From the NCBI RefSeq assembly GCF_002879855.1, contig NZ_PNYB01000020.1, forward strand, positions 36,907 through 100,906: a stretch of 64,000 bases of DNA. Direction: 5' to 3'. The translations under genes were made by a program, and so were the position numbers. Below the pieces are notes generated by a model that did no database searches, was not told where the DNA came from, and saw nothing but the letters and a program-made list of their open reading frames with translations. Shown here in pieces: positions 18,300-27,517 of this stretch; the first letter of the stretch is position 1, and every line of letters starts with the position of its first letter. Source of the DNA: Trinickia soli. Lineage in GTDB: Bacteria > Pseudomonadota > Gammaproteobacteria > Burkholderiales > Burkholderiaceae.

Positions 18300-18417
18300 C
18301 GGTGGAACCGCGAAGCCTGGCGGGGCGTCTCGATATGGGCGCACGTCGAAAATTCCTACGACGAAGCGGCGCTCGAGCCCGCCGGCCATGGCGCTCCGGG
18401 AAAAACCTGTTTCATTC

Positions 18418-18446
18418 TTCGGGGAACAGAACGACCGGTTTATAAT
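18418..18446 (+). promoter_or_regulatory. Possible promoter of the TetR-LOG pair
   Basis: A perfect -10 hexamer TATAAT lies at 18441-18446; the only -35 candidate 17 bases upstream is the poor TTCGGG (18418-18423). The predicted start near 18453 leaves a leader of about 90 bases before the TetR gene. Confidence 0.4.
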
Positions 18447-18542
18447 CGCCCGACGCAGTGCAATAGATACCAACCGAGCCGGGCGCAGCAACGCAGTGTC
18501 GCGCGAGCGCCGCGCGTGCCTGGCAGCACAGGGCCGGACGAC

Positions 18543-19271
18543 ATGGAAGCCAAAACTCCCCGCCGCACCCGCGAACGGATCCTCGAATTGTCGTTGAAGC
18601 TTTTCAACGAAATCGGCGAACCGAACGTGACTACCACGACGATTGCGGAGGAAATGGAGATCAGCCCAGGCAATCTCTATTACCACTTCCGCAACAAAGA
18701 CGACATCATCAACAGCATCTTCGCCCAGTTCGAGCAGGCGATAGAGAAGCGGCTGCGGTTTCCCGAGGATCATCGTCCGACGATCGACGAGACATGGTCG
18801 TACCTGCAGTACATGGCCGATTTCATGTGGACCTATCGGTTCCTCTATCGTGACCTCAACGATCTGCTCGCGCGTAACCGCACGCTTGAGACGCACTTCA
18901 AGCAGATCATCAGCCATAAGGTGCGCTTCGCCAAAGAGATGTGCGAGCTGCTCGTCGCCGACGAGGAAATGGTCGCCACCCCGGACGAAATCCAGGTCAT
19001 CGCGACGAACATGGGCGTGATCGCCACATACTGGCTCTCGTATCAGTTCGTCATGCATCCGCGCAAATACAACGATCAGGAAGCGATTCGCGCAGAGCTG
19101 CACCAGGTCAGCGTGCACGTGATTTCAATCATGGCGCCGTACCTGCGCGGCCGCTCGCGCCAGCTATTCGACGATCTCGTTTCAGGCAGACTGCCGAAAC
19201 GCCAATTCCACGACTACCTGCCCCCGCGCGATACGGCCGGTCGCGCGAACGGCAGCAAGGACAGCGAATGA
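18543..19271 (+). CDS. TetR/AcrR family transcriptional regulator
   Basis: 242 residues from ATG 18543 (MEAKTPRRTRERILELSLKLF). The N-terminal helix-turn-helix is clear: TTTTIAEEMEISPGNLYYHFRNKDDI (about residues 32-58). The C-terminal ligand domain has YRFLYRDLNDLLARN and ATYWLSYQFVMHP, typical of a widespread proteobacterial TetR subgroup without a known ligand. It overlaps the LOG gene by four bases (ATGA), so the two are co-translated. It probably represses its own operon. Confidence 0.9.
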   Translation: MEAKTPRRTRERILELSLKLFNEIGEPNVTTTTIAEEMEISPGNLYYHFRNKDDIINSIFAQFEQAIEKRLRFPEDHRPTIDETWSYLQYMADFMWTYRFLYRDLNDLLARNRTLETHFKQIISHKVRFAKEMCELLVADEEMVATPDEIQVIATNMGVIATYWLSYQFVMHPRKYNDQEAIRAELHQVSVHVISIMAPYLRGRSRQLFDDLVSGRLPKRQFHDYLPPRDTAGRANGSKDSE

Positions 19272-19852
19272 AATCCGTCTGCGTTTACTGCGGCTCGTCG
19301 ATCGGAGCCCAACCCTTCTATGCGCAAGCCGCACAAGCATTCGGCCGCGCACTGGTCGAGTCCGGCTGCTCGCTGGTGTATGGCGGCGGGCGAGTCGGGC
19401 TCATGGGCGTCATCGCCGATGAAGTGCTGGCGGCCGGTGGGCGCGTCGTCGGCGTGATTCCCGAATTGCTCGTCGACAAGGAAGTCGGGCACCGCGGCTT
19501 GACCGAACTGCACGTCGTGCCCGACATGCATCAGCGCAAGCGCATGATGGCCGACTTGTCCGACGCGTTCGTCGCCTTGCCCGGCGGCGCCGGAACGCTC
19601 GAAGAACTGTTCGAAGTCTATACGTGGGCGCAGCTCGGCTATCACCAGAAGGCAATCGGGCTCTACGATATCGGCGGCTATTACAGCCCGCTCGTCACGA
19701 TGCTCGAACATACGGTGCGCGAAGGCTTCATGCAGCAGGCCTATCTCGACATCCTGCAAATCGACTCCGACGCGTACTCGTTGATCGAGAAGCTGCGCCG
19801 CTACCATCCGCCCGGCCACGACAAATGGGCCACTCGACGCGAAGTCGTCTGA
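19268..19852 (+). CDS. LOG family nucleotide 5'-monophosphate phosphoribohydrolase
   Basis: 194 residues. The N-terminus MKSVCVYCGSSIG and the PGGAGTLEELFEVYTWAQLG block (about residues 103-122) carry the PGGxGTxxE signature of LOG proteins, often labelled TIGR00730 or lysine decarboxylase-like. Such proteins cleave cytokinin riboside 5'-monophosphates to free base and ribose phosphate; in bacteria without cytokinin signalling they act on AMP or have an unknown role. It is translationally coupled to a TetR regulator. Confidence 0.92.
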   Translation: MKSVCVYCGSSIGAQPFYAQAAQAFGRALVESGCSLVYGGGRVGLMGVIADEVLAAGGRVVGVIPELLVDKEVGHRGLTELHVVPDMHQRKRMMADLSDAFVALPGGAGTLEELFEVYTWAQLGYHQKAIGLYDIGGYYSPLVTMLEHTVREGFMQQAYLDILQIDSDAYSLIEKLRRYHPPGHDKWATRREVV

Positions 19853-19876
19853 ACGCTATCGTCTTTAAGCTGTTGC

Positions 19877-19896
19877 GGGCGGCGCGCACGCCGCCC
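19877..19896 (+). terminator. Possible terminator after the LOG gene
   Basis: An 8-bp GC stem, GGGCGGCG and its complement, with a CGCA loop lies 24 bases past the LOG stop. The tail (GGTTCTCG) is not T-rich, so termination is uncertain. Confidence 0.35.
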
Positions 19897-19978
19897 GGTT
19901 CTCGATCGTAACGGGTGTCAGCGCGCTGCTATCGTTGCTTCGCTCGTCCTGCCCTCCTTCACGCCGGAGCCCCTCTCG

Positions 19979-20734
19979 ATGGATGCAACCCACCGCGTCG
20001 TTCTCATCACCGGCGCGAGCCGCGGCATCGGCCGCGCGACGGCCGTCATGCTCGGCGAACGGGGCGCAGCGGTCGGCGTGAACTACGTGCGCGATCTCGC
20101 CGCGGCCGAGCAAACCGCCGCCGAGGTCGAACGCGCGGGCGGGCGCGCCGTGCTGCTTCAGGGCGACGTGGCCGACGAGCAAGCCGTCCTCGCCATGTTC
20201 GACGGGCTTGAAGCAGCCTTCGGCCGCATCGACGCGCTCGTCAACAACGCCGGCATCGTCGCGCCGTCGCTGCCCCTGGCGCAGATGGACGCCACGCGGC
20301 TCAAGCGCATGTTCGACGTCAACGTCTTCGGCGCTTATCTCTGCGCGCGCGAAGCCGCGCGGCGCATGTCGCTCGACCGCGGCGGCAACGGAGGTGCGAT
20401 CGTCAACGTGTCGTCAGCGGCTTCGCGCCTCGGCTCGCCGAACGAGTATGTCGATTACGCCGGCTCGAAGGCCGCCGTCGATACGATGACGATCGGTCTC
20501 GCCAAAGAACTCGGGCCGCGCGGCATTCGCGTCAATGCCGTCCGCCCCGGCCTGATCGAAACGGATATTCATGCCAGCGGCGGGCAGCCGCAGCGGGCCG
20601 CGGTGCTTGGTGCGCAAACCCCTTTGGGACGGCCCGGAACAGCCGAAGAAGTCGCGCAGGCCATCGTCTGGCTGCTCGGCAGCGCTGCCTCTTACGTGCA
20701 GGGCGCATTGCTCGATGTGAGCGGCGGCCGTTGA
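19979..20734 (+). CDS. Short-chain dehydrogenase/reductase
   Basis: 251 residues, classical SDR. The cofactor motif TGASRGIG (residues 11-18), NNAG (near 90), the catalytic Ser in VNVSSAASR and the YAGSK catalytic Tyr/Lys (near 162) are all present. The protein ends LLDVSGGR, as in FabG-like reductases. It is a cytoplasmic NAD(P)H oxidoreductase of unknown substrate. It stands alone on the plus strand, about 125 bases after the LOG gene, and converges on the DUF924 gene. Confidence 0.9.
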   Translation: MDATHRVVLITGASRGIGRATAVMLGERGAAVGVNYVRDLAAAEQTAAEVERAGGRAVLLQGDVADEQAVLAMFDGLEAAFGRIDALVNNAGIVAPSLPLAQMDATRLKRMFDVNVFGAYLCAREAARRMSLDRGGNGGAIVNVSSAASRLGSPNEYVDYAGSKAAVDTMTIGLAKELGPRGIRVNAVRPGLIETDIHASGGQPQRAAVLGAQTPLGRPGTAEEVAQAIVWLLGSAASYVQGALLDVSGGR

Positions 20735-20833
20735 TCGGCGCCGCCAAGCATGCGTCAACCAGCCGACCAGCACGTGATAACCGCATCGCAGTGAGTCCGC
20801 AGGCGATCGTCAAGCCGCGACAGCCGCGCAACG

Positions 20834-21556
20834 TCAAAACGACGAGCCTGGACCCCGAAGGAAAGCGAGCTCTTCGTCGGTCGATTGTCGGCCGAGCACG
20901 GCATTGCGGTGAGGAAACCGGCCGAAGCGCTCGATGATGGCCTCATGGCGATAGGCGAAATCAACGTAGCTGCCATTGCCCGTCTGGCCCGTCTCGCGCG
21001 CTAGCGCCGCGAACAGCCGCACCGATTCGTGCTGGTCCGCGAGCGATTCCGAGTGCTCGAACGGCAGGTACGCGAATGCCCGGTGTTCCGGGGTCGGCAA
21101 CATCAGATGAGCGCCGGTCGCGATCAGCCGACGAGCGGCCTCGAGCGCCTGCGCATCGGCGGCGAACGCTTGTGCGCTGCCTCTGCACGTATTGCGGGAG
21201 AACTGATCGAGCACGATGACGAGCGCGAGCGCCCCGAGCGGCGTGTCCTGCCAGCTGTCGCATTCGCCGCGCCGCGCCGCGGCGAGCGTGGCGCCGAAGC
21301 GCTGTTCGATCAGCGCGTCGAATGCATCGTCGCGCTTGAACCAACGTTCGGAGGCTCGGCCGAAGTCCGCCGTGCCGGGTACGCCGAACCAAAAGTCCAA
21401 CACAGCGCGCGCGGTAGCATCGAGCGTCGCATATCCGGCATCGGGCGCCTCGGGCCTGTCCTGTCGCGGCACTCGCCCCCCGTTGCTCTCCGTGTTGCCC
21501 GCATTTGCCGCGATGCTCGCGCCGCCAATGGCGTCTGTCTCGTTCGATCCAGTCAT
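20834..21556 (-). CDS. DUF924 family protein
   Basis: 240 residues from ATG 21556, overlapping the AlaX stop by four bases (ATGA). A poorly conserved 50-residue N-terminus leads into the DUF924 domain: ARAVLDFWFGVPG, WFKRDDAFDALIEQRFG, LGALALVIVLDQFSRNTCRG, YLPFEHSES and FAYRHEAIIERFGRFPHRN. The family is all-helical, resembles tetratricopeptide folds and has no established function. Its coupling to a tRNA-editing protein is the only functional hint. Confidence 0.9.
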   Translation of the reverse strand: MTGSNETDAIGGASIAANAGNTESNGGRVPRQDRPEAPDAGYATLDATARAVLDFWFGVPGTADFGRASERWFKRDDAFDALIEQRFGATLAAARRGECDSWQDTPLGALALVIVLDQFSRNTCRGSAQAFAADAQALEAARRLIATGAHLMLPTPEHRAFAYLPFEHSESLADQHESVRLFAALARETGQTGNGSYVDFAYRHEAIIERFGRFPHRNAVLGRQSTDEELAFLRGPGSSF

Positions 21557-22284
21557 ACCAGCTCCATGACAAGGCGCCGCGTCCGCGCCGTCTTCTTTTC
21601 GATTTTCGCCACGCGCAACGCGCCGATCTCCGACGTATTGCCCACGTGCGTGCCGCCGCACGGCTGCAAATCGACTTGATCGATCCGCAGCAACCTCACA
21701 CGGCCGAAACCCATCGGCGGTTTCACGCTCATCGTCCGAACGAGCTCCGGGCGTGCCGCCATTTCCTCGTCAGTGATCCACTCGGTCGACACGCGATGCG
21801 CACCGCCGACGAGCTCCGCCAACTTCTCTTCCACGAACGCCCGCTCGATCGGCTCGCTCGTAACGAGGTCGATACGTGCATACTCGGCCGTGATGCTGCA
21901 GCCGTCGACCGCATACGGCAACACCGCGCAGAGCAGATGCGATGCCGTATGCAACCGCATGTGCCGATAGCGCCGGTTCCAGTCGATTTCGGCAACGACA
22001 TTCGCCCCCGCCTGCAGGCGCGCCATCTGCTCGTCTTGCCCGGGCGCCGGCACATGCAGTGCGTCGTCGGGACCCGCGCCTTCGAATTTCGCCTTGCGCG
22101 TATCGGCGATCGCGATGCGCGTGCCGTCTGCGAGGATCAACGCGCCGGCGTCGCCCGCCTGTCCGCCGCCGAGCGGGTAGAAGACGGTCTTGTCGAGCAA
22201 AATGCCGTCAGGCGTGAGCGCGGCAATCGTGGAGTCGCAGCGCGTCAGGTAGGCATCTTCGCGGAAAAGGGCGTGGGTGGTCAT
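21553..22284 (-). CDS. alaX: Alanyl-tRNA editing protein AlaX
   Basis: 243 residues, similar to the editing and C-terminal parts of alanyl-tRNA synthetase without the catalytic core. It removes serine or glycine from mischarged tRNA-Ala. The zinc site is complete: HTASH (about 112-116) and CGGTH (about 209-213). The N-terminal domain shows VFYPLGGGQAGDAG. The next gene, DUF924, overlaps its stop codon. Confidence 0.93.
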   Translation of the reverse strand: MTTHALFREDAYLTRCDSTIAALTPDGILLDKTVFYPLGGGQAGDAGALILADGTRIAIADTRKAKFEGAGPDDALHVPAPGQDEQMARLQAGANVVAEIDWNRRYRHMRLHTASHLLCAVLPYAVDGCSITAEYARIDLVTSEPIERAFVEEKLAELVGGAHRVSTEWITDEEMAARPELVRTMSVKPPMGFGRVRLLRIDQVDLQPCGGTHVGNTSEIGALRVAKIEKKTARTRRLVMELV

Positions 22285-22468
22285 CGGCTGGGTCCTCGTC
22301 TATCGGTCGTGCGCCGTCACCGCTCTCCGGCCGGGCAATCGATGAAAGCCAGCTCGGGCGGCGGATCCGCCGTTCAGTGGCGGCCGGCGCGAGCGGTCAT
22401 TATGAAAATCGCCTGGATTTGCGAACAGTCCGTCCTGCGCACAATCGCGGCGGCGCCGTACCGGTCGA

Positions 22469-22885
22469 TCAACCGGGCCGGTTGCGCATCCAGTCAGCCG
22501 TATCGAAAAACGATCCGACCAGCCGCTCGCGCAGCGCCTGCGGCAGCCCCACGTCTTCCATGGCCCACGCCATGCAGCGCACCCATTGATCGCGCTCGGA
22601 CGAAGCAATCGCGAACGGCAAATGACGCGCACGCAGCCGCGGGTGGCCAAAGCGCTCGACGTAGTGGTCGGGGCCGCCGAGCCAGCCGCACAGGAACCAG
22701 AACAGCTTGTCGCGCGAACCCTCGAGCGAAGCCGGATGCAGCGCACGCAGGCCCGCGAACTCGGGCTCGAGGTCCATCAGATCGTAAAAGCGGTCGACGA
22801 GTTCGCGCACGCGCGCTTCGCCGCCCACGAGGTCGAACGCGCTCGGCTGTCGGCCTTGCGCACCGTCATCGGTCAAGTCGGTCAT
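22469..22885 (-). CDS. Group II truncated hemoglobin
   Basis: 138 residues, two-on-two globin fold. RFYDLMDLEPEF places the B10 tyrosine; RARHLPFAI carries the proximal histidine; ERDQWVRCM has the tryptophan typical of group II (trHbO). FAGLRALHP is the usual E-helix start. Such proteins bind oxygen or nitric oxide in the cytoplasm, often in stress protection. It lies on the same strand 184 bases upstream of alaX; no link between them is evident. Confidence 0.92.
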   Translation of the reverse strand: MTDLTDDGAQGRQPSAFDLVGGEARVRELVDRFYDLMDLEPEFAGLRALHPASLEGSRDKLFWFLCGWLGGPDHYVERFGHPRLRARHLPFAIASSERDQWVRCMAWAMEDVGLPQALRERLVGSFFDTADWMRNRPG

Positions 22886-23020
22886 ACGTTCAATCGATAC
22901 GTCGATAAATCGGTCAATTCAAAAGGTATCGCCCAGTGCTCACGGCACACGCCACACGGCGATCAAGCCCCCCAACGGCGAGCGACGAATGGCAAATCGC
23001 ACATCGCCCCAGGCTCCACG

Positions 23021-25615
23021 TCACGCATCGCGCAGCGACTGCGCCGCCGGACGTCGCAGCACCCGCCGCAAGCTCAACCAGCCGCCCACTCCCGCGCAGG
23101 CGACGCCCGCCGCGATCCCGGCCGGCAGCATCCAGGGATCGAGATCAAGGTGGAAGTCGAACACGCGCGTGGCCAGCACGATGCCAAGCGCCTGTGCGCC
23201 TACGGCTGCCATGACGCCGGCCAAGGTACCGACGACCACGAACTCGGCCACATGCACCGAGCGCACCTGCCGGTGCGAAGCGCCAAGCGCGCGCAGCAGC
23301 GCCGATTCTCGCACGCGCTCGTCGCGCGTGCCCGCGAGCGCTGCGTAAAGCACGAGCAAACCAGCCGCGAGCGTGAAAGCGAACAGAAACTGCACCGCGC
23401 CGATCACCTGCTCCAGCACATGTTGTATTTGAGCGAGGATCGGCGTCGTGTCGATGGCCGTCACGTTCGGGTGCGCGGCGATCAGACCGTCGAGCGCGGC
23501 CCGCCGCTCGGGCGGCAGGTGGAAACTCGTGATGAATGTCGCCGGAAAGCCTTCGAGTGCGGCTGGCGGCATCAGCACGAAGAAGTTGACCTTGAAGGTA
23601 CCCCAGTCGAGCGTACGTACACTCGTGACCGGCGCGTCGATCTGCATGCCCGTCACATCGAAACGTAAAACATCGCCGAGCTTCACGCCGATGAGCTTGG
23701 CCAGCCCGGCTTCGATGGAAATTTCGGGGCGCGTTGCGCGACCGTACCACGCGCCCGCGCTGATCCGGTTGTCGTCGGGCAGCGTGCTCCGGTACGACAA
23801 ATTGAATTCGCGATCGACGAGACGCCGCGCATCGTCGTTCTTGTACGACTCCGGTACGATGCGCTTGCCGTCGATCGAGACGAGCCGGCCGCGCACCATC
23901 GGCTCGAGCGTGACGTCATCGACGCCATGCGCGCGCAAATAGTCGACGACGGCTTCGCGCTCGTCGGGCTGGATGTCGATCAGAAACTCGTTGGGCGCAT
24001 CGGGCGGCGTGGACTTGCGCCAGCCCGCCACGAGGTCGTTGCGCGTCATCGCGATCAGCAGCAGGCACATCAAGCCGATCGCGAGCGCCGTTATCTGCAG
24101 CGCGCTGGCCCAGCCGCGCCGTTCGAGCGACGCCAATGCGTAGCGCCAGCCGACGGCCGCCGCCAAGCGCCGCCCGCCCTCGCTGCGCGCCACCCGAGCG
24201 CAGAGCCAGAGCGCCACGCGCGCCAGCACGGCGAACACCACGAGGCCTGACGCGAAGCCGCCTGCGACGATGCCGCCCAGCTTGAGCTCGCCGGCGGCGA
24301 GCACGAGCAGCGCGCCGAACAACGCGATGCCGACGGCGTAGGCCCACCAGGCCGCGCGCGCCTGTCCGTCCCAGTCGCGACGCAACACCCTGATCGGCGG
24401 CACGCGCGTGAGCGGCAACAGCGGCGGCAACGCAAAGCCGAACAGCAGCACGAGCCCCGCGCCGATCCCTTCGACGGCGGGCAGCGGGCTCGGCTGCGGC
24501 AGCGCGACGGCGATCAATTGGCCGAGCCAGGCAAGCAGCGCAAAATGGCCGGCATAGCCGAGCACCGCGCCGATCACGCCGCCCGTCACGCCAATGAACG
24601 CGAACTCGAGCGCGACGAGCGTACGCAGTTCGCGCTCGCCGAGCCCGAGGCAGCGCATCACGGCGCAGCCGTCAAGATGGCGTCGCATGTACCGATGCGC
24701 AGCCATGGCGATCGCGACCGCCGCCAGCAACGCAGTCAGTAGCGCGACGAGTCGCAGAAAGTGGCCGGCGCGATCGAGCGTCGCGCGCACCTGGGGCTGA
24801 CCGTCGTTCAGCGATTCGAGCGCAACGCCGCGCAACTTGCCGCCGTCGACGTGTGCATGCGCAAACGCGGCGAAGCGCGCCACGGCGCCATCATTGCCAG
24901 CGACGAGCAGGCGGTATGTCACCCGGCTCCCATAGCCGATCAACCCTGTCGACGCGAGCTCGTCGGCGCGCATCATCAAGCGCGGCGAAAAATTGACGAA
25001 TGCGAAGCCGCGATCGAGCTCACGCGTGATCACGGCGCCTATCGTGAACCGGCGGCCGCCGAGGGCCACGACATCGCCCACGTGTGCGTGCAGCGTTTCG
25101 AGCAGTTGGTCGTCGACCCAGACCGTGCCTTTCGCTGGAATACCGTCGGCGGGGCGATCGGGTGCATCTGCCGTGGCAGCGATCCGCAATGCGCCGCGCA
25201 GCGGGTAAGCAGACGAGACGGCCTTGACTGCGGCAAGTCGCGCATCGGCCAACGACCGGTCGTCTTGCGACGCCGCGCTGACGCGCGCCACCATGCTCGG
25301 AAAGATTGCCGTCGTAGCCGTGCGCAAGCCCAAACTGCGGGCTTCATCGAAGAAAGCCGTATCGACGGGGTGATCGGCCCGGACGACGAAATCGGCGGCG
25401 ATCATCCGCCGCGCGTCGCGCTCGAGCCCCTGTTGCAGTCGATCCGCAAGAAAGCCGACGCTCGCGAGCGCGGCCACGGCCAGCACGAGCGCGAGCACAA
25501 GCATCGTCAGTTCGCCGGCGCGCCAGTCGCGCAATGTCATGCGCGCGGCCTGCCGCACCAGGCCTATGCGGCCGGCCGGTCGCCTGGACTCGATGACGGG
25601 CGCGGAACCGCTCAA
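23021..25615 (-). CDS. Large FtsX-type ABC transporter permease (LolC/MacB-like), orphan
   Basis: 864 residues from a TTG at 25615 with GGAGG nine bases upstream, overlapping the stop of the DUF4126 gene; GTG 25558 and ATG 25540 are alternatives. The N-terminus reads RMTLRDWRAGELTMLVLALVLAV, typical of big two-unit permeases of the YbbP type. Two FtsX units are visible, each with membrane helices around a large periplasmic loop; the second ends GASHRQVRSVHVAEFVVVG. In E. coli the partner is the ATPase YbbA; no ATPase gene is adjacent here. The transported substrate is unknown, and export of a lipid or lipoprotein-like molecule is only a family-based guess. Confidence 0.85.
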   Translation of the reverse strand: MSGSAPVIESRRPAGRIGLVRQAARMTLRDWRAGELTMLVLALVLAVAALASVGFLADRLQQGLERDARRMIAADFVVRADHPVDTAFFDEARSLGLRTATTAIFPSMVARVSAASQDDRSLADARLAAVKAVSSAYPLRGALRIAATADAPDRPADGIPAKGTVWVDDQLLETLHAHVGDVVALGGRRFTIGAVITRELDRGFAFVNFSPRLMMRADELASTGLIGYGSRVTYRLLVAGNDGAVARFAAFAHAHVDGGKLRGVALESLNDGQPQVRATLDRAGHFLRLVALLTALLAAVAIAMAAHRYMRRHLDGCAVMRCLGLGERELRTLVALEFAFIGVTGGVIGAVLGYAGHFALLAWLGQLIAVALPQPSPLPAVEGIGAGLVLLFGFALPPLLPLTRVPPIRVLRRDWDGQARAAWWAYAVGIALFGALLVLAAGELKLGGIVAGGFASGLVVFAVLARVALWLCARVARSEGGRRLAAAVGWRYALASLERRGWASALQITALAIGLMCLLLIAMTRNDLVAGWRKSTPPDAPNEFLIDIQPDEREAVVDYLRAHGVDDVTLEPMVRGRLVSIDGKRIVPESYKNDDARRLVDREFNLSYRSTLPDDNRISAGAWYGRATRPEISIEAGLAKLIGVKLGDVLRFDVTGMQIDAPVTSVRTLDWGTFKVNFFVLMPPAALEGFPATFITSFHLPPERRAALDGLIAAHPNVTAIDTTPILAQIQHVLEQVIGAVQFLFAFTLAAGLLVLYAALAGTRDERVRESALLRALGASHRQVRSVHVAEFVVVGTLAGVMAAVGAQALGIVLATRVFDFHLDLDPWMLPAGIAAGVACAGVGGWLSLRRVLRRPAAQSLRDA

Positions 25616-26229
25616 TCGCGCTTGCCTCCGAAGGAGCCTAGCCGCGAGACCATATGGGCCGCCATCCCGCGAAAGCCGCCCTGCACCCCGCGCCAGAGAC
25701 GCGGCAACGCCCAACTCGCAAATGCCAGGAAACCCGCCATCAGCACGAGAAAGACGAGCGGCACGAACAGCGCGAGCGCGAGGCCCACGCAGACGAGCAC
25801 GTCTTCCATCGACGATGCGACCCAGTTCGAGAACGGCTCGGGCGACAGGTTGATGAGCGCACGCGTGCCGGACTTCGTCAGATGAGCCGAACCCGCGAGC
25901 GCGCCGCCCGCGAGCGCGGCGACGGTCAGCAGCGCCGGATCGGCATGGCCGAGCGAGCCGGCAGCGAGCAGCGCGCCGGCGGGAATGCGAATGAACGTAT
26001 GGATTGCATCCCACAGCGAATCGAAGGCGGGAATGCGGTCGGCCAGAAATTCGACGAAGGCGAGTAAGGCCGCCGCGCCGATGACCCAGCCCGACGCGAG
26101 CGACGACAGCGTGTCAGGCAGATGGACGATGCCAAGTCTGGCAAATACCCCGACGAGAAAAACGGTCAGATAAAGGCGCAAGCCGCTGGCCCATGACAGA
26201 CCGGCGCCGAGCGAAAGTGCGTCGAGCAT
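25612..26229 (-). CDS. DUF4126 integral membrane protein
   Basis: 205 residues from ATG 26229 with GGGAGGGGG upstream. Four to five hydrophobic segments are visible, with SLGAGLSWASGLRLYLTVF at the N-terminus and the family-typical LPDTLSSLASGWV, FVEFLADRIPAFDSLWDAIHTFIRIPAGALLA and ALAGGALAGSAHLTKSGTRALINLSPEPFSNW. Its function is unknown. The stop overlaps the likely start of the large permease gene, so the two are probably made together. Confidence 0.88.
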   Translation of the reverse strand: MLDALSLGAGLSWASGLRLYLTVFLVGVFARLGIVHLPDTLSSLASGWVIGAAALLAFVEFLADRIPAFDSLWDAIHTFIRIPAGALLAAGSLGHADPALLTVAALAGGALAGSAHLTKSGTRALINLSPEPFSNWVASSMEDVLVCVGLALALFVPLVFLVLMAGFLAFASWALPRLWRGVQGGFRGMAAHMVSRLGSFGGKRD

Positions 26230-26430
26230 TGCCCCCTCCCTGCCTTCGTGGCGTTTGGCGCCGCGTGCGCACCCGGGCGGTGCGCGCTCACGTCCCATTA
26301 TAGACAGGTGCGGGAACCCTCATGCTCGCGGCTGCCGGGCCGCCCGCGCGGCCCTACGCAGTCAGTGCGCCAGGCTATAGATCCGCTCACAGCGCCGCGC
26401 ATCCGCTTCTACGCACCTGCGCGCCCGCGT

Positions 26431-27405
26431 TCAAGGGATGAGCACGGTCGAGCCCGTCGTCTTGCGCCCTTCGAGCGCCCGATGCGCCTCGGCTACATCC
26501 TTGAGCGCATAGCGCTGGCGCACGTTCGTCCTGACCTTGCCCGAACCGATCACGTCGAACAGCTCGGCGGCCATCGTATCGAGCCAATCGCGCTTGGCGA
26601 TGTAGCTGAACAGCGTCGGCCGCGTGAAGAACAACGAGCCGCGGTTCGAGAGTTCGGCTGCCTCGATCGGTGGCAGCGGACCCGACGCACTGCCGAAGCT
26701 GACGAAGTAGCCGAGCGGCGCCAGGCAATCGAGCGAGCCCTTGTAGGTGTCCTTGCCGATCGAGTCGTAGACGACAGGCACGCCGGCCCCGTTCGTGATC
26801 TCTTTCACGCGCTCCGTGAAGTTCTCGCGTGTGTAGACGATCGGGTAATCGCAGCCATGCGCCTTTGCCAGTTCGGCCTTCTCGTCCGAGCCAACCGTCC
26901 CGATCACTGTTGCACCCAGCGCCTTGGCCCATTGGCACACGAACAGCCCGACTCCGCCCGCGGCCGCGTGGATCAGGATCGTCTGACCCGGCTCGACGCG
27001 GAAGGTCCGACGCAGCAGGTATTGCGCGGTGAGCCCCTGCAGCATCGCCGAAGCCGCATCGTCGAATCCGATCGAATCGGGCAGCTTGACGAGCACATCC
27101 GCGGGCAGCACGCGCTCCTCGGCATACGCGCCCGGCGGGCGCGCGACGTAGGCGACGCGATCGCCCGCCTTGAAGCGCGTGACGCCGGCGCCCACCTCGG
27201 TGACGACGCCGGCCGCCTCCATCCCGAGCCCGGCCGGCAGCGACATCGGGTAGTGGCCGGTGCGGAAATAGACGTCGATGTAGTTGAGGCCGACGGCATG
27301 CTGCTTGATGCGGACTTCGCCGGCGCCCGGCGCGCCCACGTCGACCTCGACCCACTGCATGACTTCCGGTCCGCCGGTCCGTTCGATTCGAATCGCTTTC
27401 ACCAT
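26431..27405 (-). CDS. NADPH:quinone oxidoreductase (QOR/Qor1 type)
   Basis: 324 residues from ATG 27405 with AAGGAG upstream; the reading to 27624 adds 73 unsupported residues. It is a medium-chain reductase of the zinc-free quinone oxidoreductase group: GroES-like N-terminus with VGLNYIDVYFRTGHY, then the NADPH fold with ILIHAAAGGVGLFVCQWAKALGA (about residues 140-162) and GTVGSDEKA. It probably reduces quinones one electron at a time or acts on enals. Convergent or operon partners are not evident; mgsA lies 112 bases upstream on the same strand. Confidence 0.92.
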   Translation of the reverse strand: MVKAIRIERTGGPEVMQWVEVDVGAPGAGEVRIKQHAVGLNYIDVYFRTGHYPMSLPAGLGMEAAGVVTEVGAGVTRFKAGDRVAYVARPPGAYAEERVLPADVLVKLPDSIGFDDAASAMLQGLTAQYLLRRTFRVEPGQTILIHAAAGGVGLFVCQWAKALGATVIGTVGSDEKAELAKAHGCDYPIVYTRENFTERVKEITNGAGVPVVYDSIGKDTYKGSLDCLAPLGYFVSFGSASGPLPPIEAAELSNRGSLFFTRPTLFSYIAKRDWLDTMAAELFDVIGSGKVRTNVRQRYALKDVAEAHRALEGRKTTGSTVLIP

Positions 27406-27517
27406 GGGGTTCTCCTTGAAGAGCGTTTGGCTCGATCCATCCGATCCGGGCGACGGCGCCGCGCGCGGCAACCCGGGTTCCCTATTGCGATGCAAGCCGA
27501 TCGGCTTGCGGTCGCAT

